Under the pieces are notes generated by a model. It had not been told where the DNA came from. It saw only the letters and a list, made by a program, of their open reading frames with translations, and did no database searches. Of a stretch of DNA of 11,554 nucleotides, positions 1-8,955 are shown piece by piece. How positions within the stretch are numbered: the first letter of the stretch is position 1; each line of letters starts with the position of its first letter. Origin of the DNA: Comamonadaceae bacterium (GTDB taxonomy: Bacteria > Pseudomonadota > Gammaproteobacteria > Burkholderiales > Burkholderiaceae); the NCBI GenBank assembly GCA_947374535.1, contig CANCCJ010000085.1, positions 1 to 11,554 of the forward strand, written 5' to 3'. The position numbers and the translations under genes are program-made.

Positions 1-315
1 CACGTAAATGAGTGAACTCACGACAAACACCTGCATCAGCACAGACAGCATGTTCTTGCTGCGGACCAAGCCGCCGTAGAACAAGGCCAGGCCAGGGATG
101 GTCATCAAGATGACCAACACAGTCGAAATCGTCATAAAGGCGGTGTCGCCTTTGTTGGGCACTGCCACAGGGGCTGCCACGGCGGCGGCTGCTGCAGGCG
201 CTGCGGCGGGTGCAGTGACTTTGACATCAGCCGTTGGGGCAGTTTGCGCCATGGCGGCTGTGCCACCCAGCAACAGACCAAACCCGAGGGCCAGAGAGGC
301 TAGAAATTTTTTCAT
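1..315 (-). CDS. amtB: Ammonium transporter AmtB, N-terminal part (3' end outside window)
   Basis: Inner-membrane ammonium channel of the Amt/Rh family. The window holds its first 105 codons and the frame stays open to the edge. The product starts MKKFLASLALGFGLLLGG, a signal peptide ending near AMA (about residue 22). An Ala/Pro-rich linker follows (about 28-48), then GDTAFM and the first transmembrane helix with the family signature PGLALFYGGLVRSKN. Betaproteobacterial AmtB proteins often have such a cleavable leader. The start at 315 lies 14 bp after the glnK stop, with a modest purine stretch AAGAAG ahead of it, so it is co-transcribed with glnK, whose product normally binds and closes this channel when nitrogen is ample. 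Seen: leader, linker and first helix. Inferred: full-length function. Confidence 0.93.
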   Translation of the reverse strand, partial: MKKFLASLALGFGLLLGGTAAMAQTAPTADVKVTAPAAAPAAAAAVAAPVAVPNKGDTAFMTISTVLVILMTIPGLALFYGGLVRSKNMLSVLMQVFVVSSLIYV

Positions 316-329
316 GATGGTCTTCTTTC

Positions 330-689
<360 letters not shown>

Positions 690-700
690 TTAGCTTGGGG

Positions 701-1456
701 TTAGAAGCTGTACTTGACGCCAACGACCAATGCGTTCTTTGCCGTGTCGTACTTGCTCACGACAGATTCGAATGCAGCCTTGCCTTTGCCATTGGTGCTG
801 ATCGCAGACACGCTTGCAACCAAACCTTCGCCAAAGTCTTTGTTCAAAGTCAATGCGATGTCGGTGTAGCTATAGGCGGCGTTGTTGGCAACCGCTTGGC
901 GACCGGCGTGAGGGACCAAAGAGTAGCCGTCACCCAAATCAAATGTGGCGCTCAAATCCCAGTAGGTGCTGCCCTTGGAGTTTGTAAAACCAAACAAATC
1001 AGAGAAAGCATGGGAATATTTCAAAGTCGCTGGGCCAGCAGTCACGGCACCATAGACTTCGTCTGTATTGGCGTTCACACCACCTGTTTTGGAGTAGGTG
1101 TTGCCAACGTACTCATAACGCAAGTAACCCACGTCGTAAGCCAAGCCTGCGGCTTCAAATTTGTAGCCACCATAGAGGTCCAACTCGACAGGGCCTTTGG
1201 CATCTGAACCGGCATCCTTGATCCACTTGATCGAAGAACCCCATGCACCGACGTACAGGCCACTTGCGTGCGCATAGTCCACGCCACCTTGCAGGGCTGG
1301 ATCACCTTTGGTTTGTGCCAAGCCGCGGTAACGGTATTCGCTCACAACACCCACGTTGTAACCCAGCGTTGATTCGGGTTCTGCGGGTGCGGTTTGCGCA
1401 AATGCGGCTGAAGAGGTGGCCAAGAGGGCCAACACAATTTTGGACTTGAGGTTCAT
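701..1456 (-). CDS. TorF/Gcw_chp-family putative outer-membrane porin
   Basis: Predicted outer-membrane beta-barrel of the Gcw_chp (TIGR02001/TorF) family. The 251-aa product has a Sec signal peptide (MNLKSKIVLALLATSSAAFA, cleavage after about residue 20). It then shows the family opening STLGYNVGVVSEYRYRGLAQT, alternating hydrophobic/aromatic strands such as ELDLYGGYKF, and a terminal GVKYSF ending in Phe, the usual BAM recognition signal. An in-frame ATG lies four codons upstream (1468), but the GGAG inside that stretch is the SD for the ATG at 1456, so 1456 is preferred. It is first in the porin-glnK-amtB unit, directly behind a sigma-54 promoter. That suggests a role in uptake of a small nitrogen compound under nitrogen limitation; this is inference, as the substrate of the family is not established. 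Confidence 0.9.
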   Translation of the reverse strand: MNLKSKIVLALLATSSAAFAQTAPAEPESTLGYNVGVVSEYRYRGLAQTKGDPALQGGVDYAHASGLYVGAWGSSIKWIKDAGSDAKGPVELDLYGGYKFEAAGLAYDVGYLRYEYVGNTYSKTGGVNANTDEVYGAVTAGPATLKYSHAFSDLFGFTNSKGSTYWDLSATFDLGDGYSLVPHAGRQAVANNAAYSYTDIALTLNKDFGEGLVASVSAISTNGKGKAAFESVVSKYDTAKNALVVGVKYSF

Positions 1457-1497
1457 AGTTTTCTCCATTGAAAAATTTAAAAGGGATACATCTACTT

Positions 1498-1513
1498 AGC
1501 AGGGTCCGTGCCA
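1498..1513 (-). promoter_or_regulatory. Sigma-54 (RpoN) promoter of porin-glnK-amtB
   Basis: Minus-strand reading gives TGGCACGGACCCTGCT. Compared with the sigma-54 consensus TGGCACG-N4-TTGCW it differs at one position only (C for the first T of the -12 element), with the GG and GC dinucleotides at the obligatory spacing. The start site should fall near 1487, leaving a 5' leader of about 30 nt before the porin ATG at 1456. Confidence 0.88.
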
Positions 1514-1566
1514 GCGTTGAAGTCCACAAAAGTGCCCTCTTCACTTGAACTAAGACCCAAAGTGAT

Positions 1567-1585
1567 GCAGTAGTCTGACGACTGC
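1567..1585. repeat. 19-bp imperfect inverted repeat between NtrC site and sigma-54 promoter
   Basis: GCAGTAGTCTGACGACTGC: nine-base arms with one mismatched pair. The spacing of its outer GC dinucleotides differs from an NtrC site, so it may be an operator for another regulator or a degenerate accessory site. No family is recognised. Confidence 0.4.
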
Positions 1586-1595
1586 CCCATTTTCA

Positions 1596-1612
1596 TGCAC
1601 ACAGTTGGTGCA
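1596..1612. promoter_or_regulatory. NtrC-type enhancer palindrome
   Basis: TGCAC-N7-GTGCA, a 17-bp dyad matching the known NtrC (NRI) binding pattern. Its centre is about 117 bp upstream of the predicted sigma-54 start site, a typical enhancer distance. With the promoter at 1498-1513 it predicts activation by phosphorylated NtrC under nitrogen starvation. It also lies 55 bp upstream of the divergent yifB start. Confidence 0.8.
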
Positions 1613-1616
1613 TCAC

Positions 1617-1647
1617 CTTGTCTTACATGCCCCGCAATGGGGACAAG
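1617..1647 (+). repeat. Inverted repeat in the yifB upstream region
   Basis: CTTGTC (1617-1622) and GACAAG (1642-1647) are perfect complements and enclose CCCC...GGGG (1630-1642). It could fold as a hairpin in the yifB leader or act as an operator. There is no U-tract, so it is not a terminator. Function unknown. Confidence 0.3.
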
Positions 1648-1667
1648 CCATCAAAAAGAGAAGTTTT

Positions 1668-3194
1668 ATGACGCTCGCGTTAATTCATAGTCGCGCACTT
1701 CTAGGTTTGCAGGCACCTGCCGTGACCGTTGAGGTGCATTTAGCAAACGGGTTACCCAGTTTCACCTTGGTGGGTCTGGCGGACACCGAGGTGAAGGAAG
1801 CCCGCGAACGGGTGCGCTGTGCCATCCAAAACGCGGGTTTGGATTTCCCGAGCAATCAGCGCATTACCGTGAACCTCGCGCCCGCCGACTTACCCAAAGA
1901 CTCTGGCCGGTTTGATTTACCAATTGCTTTGGGCATCTTGGCCGCGAATGGTCAGCTCGACGAAACCGCATTGGCCTCGCACGAGTTTGCAGGCGAGCTG
2001 TCGTTGTCGGGTGCGCTGCGTCCTGTGCGGGGCGCATTGGCCATGGGGCTGGCCGTGCGCGGGTCGGGTGCGCGCACGCGTTTGGTGTTGCCACCGGGAA
2101 GCGCGGAAGAGGCGGCATTGGTCCCCACGGCAGAGGTGTATCGCGCCCAACACCTGAGCGATGTGGTGGCGCACTTTGCCAAAGCTCAAGCGCAGACCAC
2201 CGAGGGATGGTGCCGCATTCAACCGCCAGCATTGAACTGCCCCACCCTCCGACAAAACTTAGACCTTGCCGATGTGAAAGGTCAAGCCGGACCGCGACGG
2301 GCCCTAGAAATTGCAGCCGCAGGGGGCCACTCTCTCTTATTAGTAGGTCCGCCCGGAACCGGTAAATCCATGTTGGCCCACCGCTTTGCCGCACTGTTGC
2401 CTGACATGACGCTAGACGACGCGCTAGAAAGCGCCGCCATCGCCAGCCTGGCGGGCCGCTTTGAGTTGGACCAATGGATGCAACGTCCCACGCGCAGCCC
2501 CCACCACACGGCGACATCTGTGGCATTGGTCGGTGGTGGCACACCGCCGCGCCCCGGTGAGATTTCTCTGGCGCACAACGGGGTGTTGTTTCTTGACGAG
2601 CTGGCGGAAGTCAAACGCAGCGCGCTCGAAGCCCTGCGCGAGCCGCTGGAAAACGGCCACATCACCATTTCGCGTGCGGCCACACAGGCGAAGTTTCCTG
2701 CGCGCTTTCAACTCATTGCGGCGATGAATCCTTGCCCCTGCGGTTACTTGGGCTCGTCGATCAAAGCCTGCCGATGCACGCCCGACCAAGTGGCACGCTA
2801 TCAGGGCAAGTTGAGTGGGCCGCTGCTAGATCGCATAGATTTACAAGTCGAAGTGCCCACACTGACACCCGATGTGCTGCTGAATGTCGGCATGGGCGAA
2901 TCCACGGCCACAGTGCGGGCACGTTGTGTGGCAGCGTATGAACGCGCACTGATCCGACAAGGCGTGCCGAACCAAGCGCTACAAGGTCAAGCGCTGGACG
3001 CTCAAGCCCAGTTAGACCCTTGCGCGGCTCAGTTTCTACAACGCACCGCAAGCAAGTTAGGTTGGTCAAGCCGCAGCACACATCGGGCCATGCGTGTGGC
3101 ACGCACGATTGCTGACTTGGCAGACGTAGCCCAGGTGCAAGTCGCGCACATCGCCGAAGCGGTGCAGTACCGACGCGTGTTAATCAACGGTTAA
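1668..3194 (+). CDS. comM: YifB/ComM family Mg-chelatase-like AAA+ ATPase
   Basis: AAA+ ATPase of 508 aa, the usual length for YifB/ComM. In naturally transformable bacteria ComM is a hexameric helicase that extends recombination of incoming DNA by branch migration; in other species (YifB) the role is less clear. Domains: N-terminal ChlI/Lon-S16-like fold (about 1-160, opening MTLALIHSRALLGLQAPAV with the TLVGLADTEVKEARERV motif). The ATPase core has Walker A GPPGTGKS at 227-234 and Walker B GVLFLDE at 305-311, then a four-cysteine cluster NPCPCG...CRC (356, 358, 368, 370). A C-terminal Mg_chelatase_C helical domain starts about residue 410. The frame is open upstream to 1605, but family alignment puts the start at MTLA (1668), preceded by GAGAAG. 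Neighbours do not inform function. The Cys quartet is intact, so zinc binding is plausible. Confidence 0.94.
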   Translation: MTLALIHSRALLGLQAPAVTVEVHLANGLPSFTLVGLADTEVKEARERVRCAIQNAGLDFPSNQRITVNLAPADLPKDSGRFDLPIALGILAANGQLDETALASHEFAGELSLSGALRPVRGALAMGLAVRGSGARTRLVLPPGSAEEAALVPTAEVYRAQHLSDVVAHFAKAQAQTTEGWCRIQPPALNCPTLRQNLDLADVKGQAGPRRALEIAAAGGHSLLLVGPPGTGKSMLAHRFAALLPDMTLDDALESAAIASLAGRFELDQWMQRPTRSPHHTATSVALVGGGTPPRPGEISLAHNGVLFLDELAEVKRSALEALREPLENGHITISRAATQAKFPARFQLIAAMNPCPCGYLGSSIKACRCTPDQVARYQGKLSGPLLDRIDLQVEVPTLTPDVLLNVGMGESTATVRARCVAAYERALIRQGVPNQALQGQALDAQAQLDPCAAQFLQRTASKLGWSSRSTHRAMRVARTIADLADVAQVQVAHIAEAVQYRRVLING

Positions 3195-3231
3195 GGACTA
3201 AGCACGGGCTTCGATTTATGTGCGTAGGGCT

Positions 3232-3303
3232 TAGGCTACTTGGCCAAGGGCCTACCAAAAATGGGGTGGCCTCTGCCGTGCACATGGACGTGCCACAGCG
3301 GCA
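3232..3303. repeat. Cluster of inverted repeats in the yifB-psiF gap
   Basis: The 142-bp gap between yifB and psiF holds several dyads. One is TAGGC-TA-CTTGGCCAAG-G-GCCTA (3232-3254) with a perfect 10-bp palindrome at its centre. Another is TGCCG (3274-3278) paired with CGGCA (3299-3303), which encloses GCAC/GTGC (3280-3293). GTGGC (3266-3270) can alternatively pair with GCCAC (3292-3296). None has a T-run, so none is a canonical intrinsic terminator. They may be operators or leader structure for psiF. No PhoB box is recognisable here, although E. coli psiF is phosphate-regulated. Confidence 0.5.
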
Positions 3304-3336
3304 TCTCTTTCAACCCCAACGATTCAAGGAACTGCC

Positions 3337-3645
3337 ATGAAGAAATTTCTGATGTTGACCGCGCTCTGCTTGTCGATGGCGCCATGCCTCACCGCACATG
3401 CCGAAGCCGACAAAGCGCCGAAAGAAAGCAAGATGGGCCAATGCCACAAAACCGCGAAAGCCAAGAACTTGGTAGGCGATGAACGCAAAGCCTTCATGAA
3501 AGAGTGTCTCAGCGCCAAAGGTCCTGCCACAGAACCGGCCAAAACAAGCTCCCAAGAAGACGCGATGAACGCTTGCAAGGCTGAGGCCCAGAAACTCAAA
3601 GGCAATGCGCGTCAAGAAAAAATGCGGGCCTGTTTGAAGAGTTGA
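3337..3645 (+). CDS. PsiF-repeat family exported small protein
   Basis: Small secreted protein of 102 aa with two PsiF repeats (PF07769-type). The signal peptide is MKKFLMLTALCLSMAPCLTAHA, cut after residue 22. Repeat 1 spans about 32-61 (QCHKTAKAKNLVGDERKAFMKECL, Cys 36 and 57). Repeat 2 spans about 76-102 (AMNACKAEAQKLKGNARQEKMRACL, Cys 80 and 99). The paired cysteines, about 20 residues apart in each repeat, suggest a disulfide-stapled helical hairpin in the periplasm; this is inference. AAGGA lies 6 nt before the ATG and a strong hairpin terminator follows, so it is probably monocistronic. The molecular role of the family is unknown; E. coli PsiF is only known as phosphate-starvation induced. 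Confidence 0.88.
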   Translation: MKKFLMLTALCLSMAPCLTAHAEADKAPKESKMGQCHKTAKAKNLVGDERKAFMKECLSAKGPATEPAKTSSQEDAMNACKAEAQKLKGNARQEKMRACLKS

Positions 3646-3673
3646 TGGCCAGCGCAGGGGCGACACCTGCACA

Positions 3674-3704
3674 TGACAAAGGGGCGCCATGCGCCCCTTT
3701 GTCA
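3674..3704 (+). terminator. Hairpin terminator after psiF
   Basis: A perfect 14-bp stem TGACAAAGGGGCGC / GCGCCCCTTTGTCA with a 3-nt CAT loop, 28 bp after the psiF stop. The U-tract is weak: CCCCTTTGTCACTTCT. The inner AAAGGGGCGC/GCGCCCCTTT part resembles a standard intrinsic terminator and, being symmetric, could work on both strands. Confidence 0.8.
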
Positions 3705-3753
3705 CTTCTGACGCATGCCGAACGGTTTGACAAACTTCGTATGATTGATTGAC

Positions 3754-4947
3754 ATGCCTTCTTCCCACTTCACTGGCCGCGATGCACGCTTCGTTTGGGC
3801 CTTATCAGGATTGCAACTCATCAGTTGGGGAAGTGTCTTTTACGGTTTTGCCTTGTTCATGGCACCGTTAGAACAAGCGCTGGGCATGACGCGTGCAGAG
3901 TCATCGCTCGGCTTTAGCTTGATGCTGCTGGCAGAGGGTCTGTTGGCTTTTCCGGTGGGCCGCTGGATTGACCGTGGCCACGAACGAGCGGTGATGACAG
4001 GCGGTTCGTTGTTGGTGGGGCTGGCATTTTGGATGCATAGCCAGATCACCACGGTCCCCGAGTTTTACGCGGTGTGGACCTTGTTAGGGGTGGGGTTGGC
4101 GGGCACGCTGTACCCGCCTGCGTTTGCGGTACTCACGCGGCGCTTTCCACAGCACTTTCGGCGGGCCATCATCACGCTCACGTTTTTAGGTGGATTGGCC
4201 AGCACGGTGTTCATTCCGCTGGTGGCATGGTTGATGGATCTGCTCGGTTGGCGCGATGCCCTGTGTGTGCTGGCCGCGATGCACCTGCTGTTGTGTGCCC
4301 CCGTGCATTGGCTGCTGCTACACCATGCGCCGCAGCGTTCGATGCTCGCCTCGCCACACGCCGACAGCGCCACGCTGTGGCGTTATGTGCGTCAGCCGAA
4401 GTTTTGGCAGTTGGCGATGTTTGTGGTGTTGCTGATGGGCGTGACATCGGCTTTGCCCGCGCACATGGTGAGCCTGTTGCGCGAAACAGGCATGGCCGAG
4501 TCGTGGGCCATTGCTGTGCCCGCCAGCATTGGGGTGTTGCAAGTGATGGGACGCTTAGGTTTGTATGTGACCGAGCATCGTGTGGATGTACATGCTGCCA
4601 ACCGCTGGGTCACCATGTTGATTCCCCTTGGGTTTTTAGCCCTGCTCATAGGTGCTGGCCACGGCGTGTGGGGCGTGTTGTTTGTGGTGTTGTATGGCTT
4701 GGGCAATGGCATGCTCACCATTGTCAAAGGCACGGTGATGGCGCAGTATGTCAGTCGCGAACACATGGGCAGTTTGAATGGCTTGCTCGGTTTGCCCATG
4801 GCCTTGGCGCGTGCGGCAGCCCCTTGGTTGATGGGGCTGCTGTGGTCTGCGGAGGCAGGCTACACCTTGGGCTTATGGTGGATGTTGGGCGCCAGCGTGG
4901 TGGGCGTGGCGTCTTTGTGGTTCGCACAAAAAGGGCATCGCCTTTGA
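3754..4947 (+). CDS. Major facilitator superfamily (MFS) transporter
   Basis: Polytopic inner-membrane protein of 397 aa with about 12 hydrophobic helices, split 6+6 around a central loop (about residues 200-220, HHAPQRSMLASPHADS). Recognisable MFS features are the helix 1 region LSGLQLISWGSVFYGFALFM and the loop 2-3 motif A variant GRWIDRGHERAVMTGG. Substrate cannot be read from sequence; the spread resembles secondary transporters of small organic acids or drugs, but this is only resemblance. A TTG at 3745 is in frame, but ATG at 3754 (MPSSHFTG) is a simpler start. Neither has a clear SD, so translation may be weak or the start uncertain. A four-codon mini-frame (ATG ATT GAT TGA, 3741-3752) ends one base before the ATG. 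The gene is convergent with metH2, leaving 24 bp and no obvious terminator. Confidence 0.88.
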   Translation: MPSSHFTGRDARFVWALSGLQLISWGSVFYGFALFMAPLEQALGMTRAESSLGFSLMLLAEGLLAFPVGRWIDRGHERAVMTGGSLLVGLAFWMHSQITTVPEFYAVWTLLGVGLAGTLYPPAFAVLTRRFPQHFRRAIITLTFLGGLASTVFIPLVAWLMDLLGWRDALCVLAAMHLLLCAPVHWLLLHHAPQRSMLASPHADSATLWRYVRQPKFWQLAMFVVLLMGVTSALPAHMVSLLRETGMAESWAIAVPASIGVLQVMGRLGLYVTEHRVDVHAANRWVTMLIPLGFLALLIGAGHGVWGVLFVVLYGLGNGMLTIVKGTVMAQYVSREHMGSLNGLLGLPMALARAAAPWLMGLLWSAEAGYTLGLWWMLGASVVGVASLWFAQKGHRL

Positions 4948-4971
4948 ACCATACAAAAAAGCCGCCACCGT

Positions 4972-7731
<2,760 letters not shown>

Positions 7732-7738
7732 GGGGGTA

Positions 7739-7767
7739 CTCACCTGGGGGCTATCAATACAGGTGAG
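7739..7767 (-). promoter_or_regulatory. SD-sequestering stem of the metH2 riboswitch (expression platform)
   Basis: In the transcript CUCACCUG (7767 to 7760) is perfectly complementary to CAGGUGAG (7746 to 7739), an 8-bp stem. The second arm contains AGGUGA, the SD of the metH2 ATG at 7731. The first arm shares bases 7766-7767 with the riboswitch P1 stem. Ligand binding that stabilises P1 would therefore disfavour SD masking and raise translation, an ON switch. Base pairing is seen; the switching is inferred. Confidence 0.75.
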
Positions 7768-7852
7768 CGTCGTTGCAAAAGATTCGGCCCCAAGCCTGAC
7801 TTCACGCGCAAGTCCTGAAAGGACGGGTGAAGCTGCAACGCTCCTTGGAGAA
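7760..7852 (-). promoter_or_regulatory. S-adenosylhomocysteine (SAH) riboswitch
   Basis: The minus-strand leader of metH2 matches the SAH riboswitch (ahcY motif) in conserved sequence and fold. P1 is AGCGUUGC (7842-7835) with GCAACGACGCU (7776-7766). P2 is CUUCAC (7832-7827) with GUGAAG (7805-7800), topped by GUCCU/AGGAC (7824-7812). The conserved GUCAGGC follows P2. The pseudoknot is CUCCAAG (7850-7844) with CUUGGGG (7794-7788). These elements activate SAH-recycling genes such as ahcY and metH in beta- and gammaproteobacteria when SAH builds up. It begins about 25 nt after the metH1 stop. A TTAAAAT just upstream (about 7857-7863) could be a -10 of its own promoter, but no good -35 is seen, so readthrough from metH1 is equally possible. 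Confidence 0.93.
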
Positions 7853-7875
7853 CATTAGATTTTAACCGAGTGCGC

Positions 7876-8919
7876 TTATGCCGCCTCGCGATAAAACGGC
7901 CCCGCGCTCAAAGCTCGCGCCTTTTGGTCAGCCACCGCGCTGCCAATGGCCGCGATGTGGTCTGGCGTGGTGCCGCAGCAACCGCCCACGATGTTGACCA
8001 AACCTTCGGCGGCAAACTCGTGCAACAAGCGGCTGGTCACGTCTGGCGTTTCGTCAAAGCCGGTGTCGCTCATGGGGTTGGGCAAACCCGCGTTGGGGTA
8101 GCAGCTGATAAAGGTGTCGCCCGCGACCTTGTTGAGCTCTTGGATGTAGGGGCGCATCAGCGTGGCACCCAAGGCGCAGTTCAGGCCAATCGCCAAGGGT
8201 TGCGCGTGACGCACGCTGTGCCAAAACGCGGTCACGGTTTGGCCACTCAAGATGCGACCCGACGCGTCGGTCACCGTGCCGCTGATGATGAGGGGCAAGC
8301 GCTCGCCCGAAGCTTCAAAAAACTCTTCAATCGCAAACAGCGCCGCTTTGGCGTTGAGCGTGTCAAAAATGGTTTCGACCAACAATACATCTGAGCCACC
8401 TTCGACCAAGGCTTTGACTTGGTCGTAATAGGCGGCGCGCAGCTCTTCAAACGTCACATTGCGCGCACCCGCGTCATTCACATCGGGGCTGATGCTGGCG
8501 GTTTTGGGGGTGGGGCCTACTGCGCCCGCCACAAAACGGGGTTTGTCGGGCGTGCTGTATTTGTCGCAGGCTTCGCGGGCGATGCGGGCTGAGGCAACGT
8601 TCATTTCATAGGCCAAGTCGGCCATGTCGTAGTCGGCCTGCGCGATGGTGGTGGCGCCAAAGGTGTTGGTCTCGATCAGGTCAGCGCCAGCGGCCAAGTA
8701 GCGTTCGTGAATGTCACGAATCACGTCGGGGCGGGTGAGGCTGAGCAACTCGTTGTTGCCTTTCACGTCTTTGTGGAAATCTTTGAAGCGCTCGCCTCGG
8801 TATTGCGCTTCGGTCAGCTTGAAGCGCTGAATCATGGTGCCCATCGCACCGTCAAGGATGGCGATACGTTTGGCCAAGATGGCGGGTAATTCTTTTGCGC
8901 GTGTGTAGGCTTGGGTCAT
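7876..8919 (-). CDS. metH1: Methionine synthase, homocysteine-binding subunit (split MetH, N-terminal part)
   Basis: Homocysteine S-methyltransferase domain that binds and activates homocysteine through zinc. At 347 aa it matches the N-terminal module (about residues 1-350) of E. coli MetH. Features: [16 protein letters not shown] near the start, [31 protein letters not shown], and the three zinc cysteines Cys248 (GLNCALGA), Cys314 and Cys315 (GGCCGTTP). It ends cleanly (PFYREAA stop), and the partner metH2 starts 144 bp on, so this is a genuine gene split rather than a frameshift; split metH is usual in Burkholderiales. The start is ATG 8919 ([11 protein letters not shown]) by alignment; the frame is open further upstream but that part is antisense to recQ. 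GGCGGA precedes the ATG and TACAAT lies 4 nt before that, so the leader may be very short. Confidence 0.94.
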   Translation of the reverse strand: MTQAYTRAKELPAILAKRIAILDGAMGTMIQRFKLTEAQYRGERFKDFHKDVKGNNELLSLTRPDVIRDIHERYLAAGADLIETNTFGATTIAQADYDMADLAYEMNVASARIAREACDKYSTPDKPRFVAGAVGPTPKTASISPDVNDAGARNVTFEELRAAYYDQVKALVEGGSDVLLVETIFDTLNAKAALFAIEEFFEASGERLPLIISGTVTDASGRILSGQTVTAFWHSVRHAQPLAIGLNCALGATLMRPYIQELNKVAGDTFISCYPNAGLPNPMSDTGFDETPDVTSRLLHEFAAEGLVNIVGGCCGTTPDHIAAIGSAVADQKARALSAGPFYREAA

Positions 8920-8955
8920 TCCGCCATTGTAAGAAGCAGGGACAATAGGGGGCTC

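Noticed and set aside
1531..1545. AGTG-N7-CACT dyad as a second NtrC site
   Set aside because: The half-sites are in the opposite order to the NtrC pattern (GTGC and GCAC reversed) and short; likely chance.
3236..3304. Minus-strand 22-aa peptide containing WHVHVHGRGHP, reminiscent of a HIT-type histidine triad
   Set aside because: The His-x-His pattern comes from the GTGCAC/GACGTGCC inverted repeats; no SD, and upstream the frame is only antisense to psiF. Not a supported gene remnant.
7732..7743. GTG start for metH2
   Set aside because: It lies within the AGGTGA SD of the ATG at 7731, the conserved domain begins later, and no SD precedes the GTG.
7732..7875. metH as a single gene broken by frameshift
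   Set aside because: The break falls exactly at the domain boundary, the gap holds a stop, a riboswitch and an SD, and split metH is usual in Burkholderiales.
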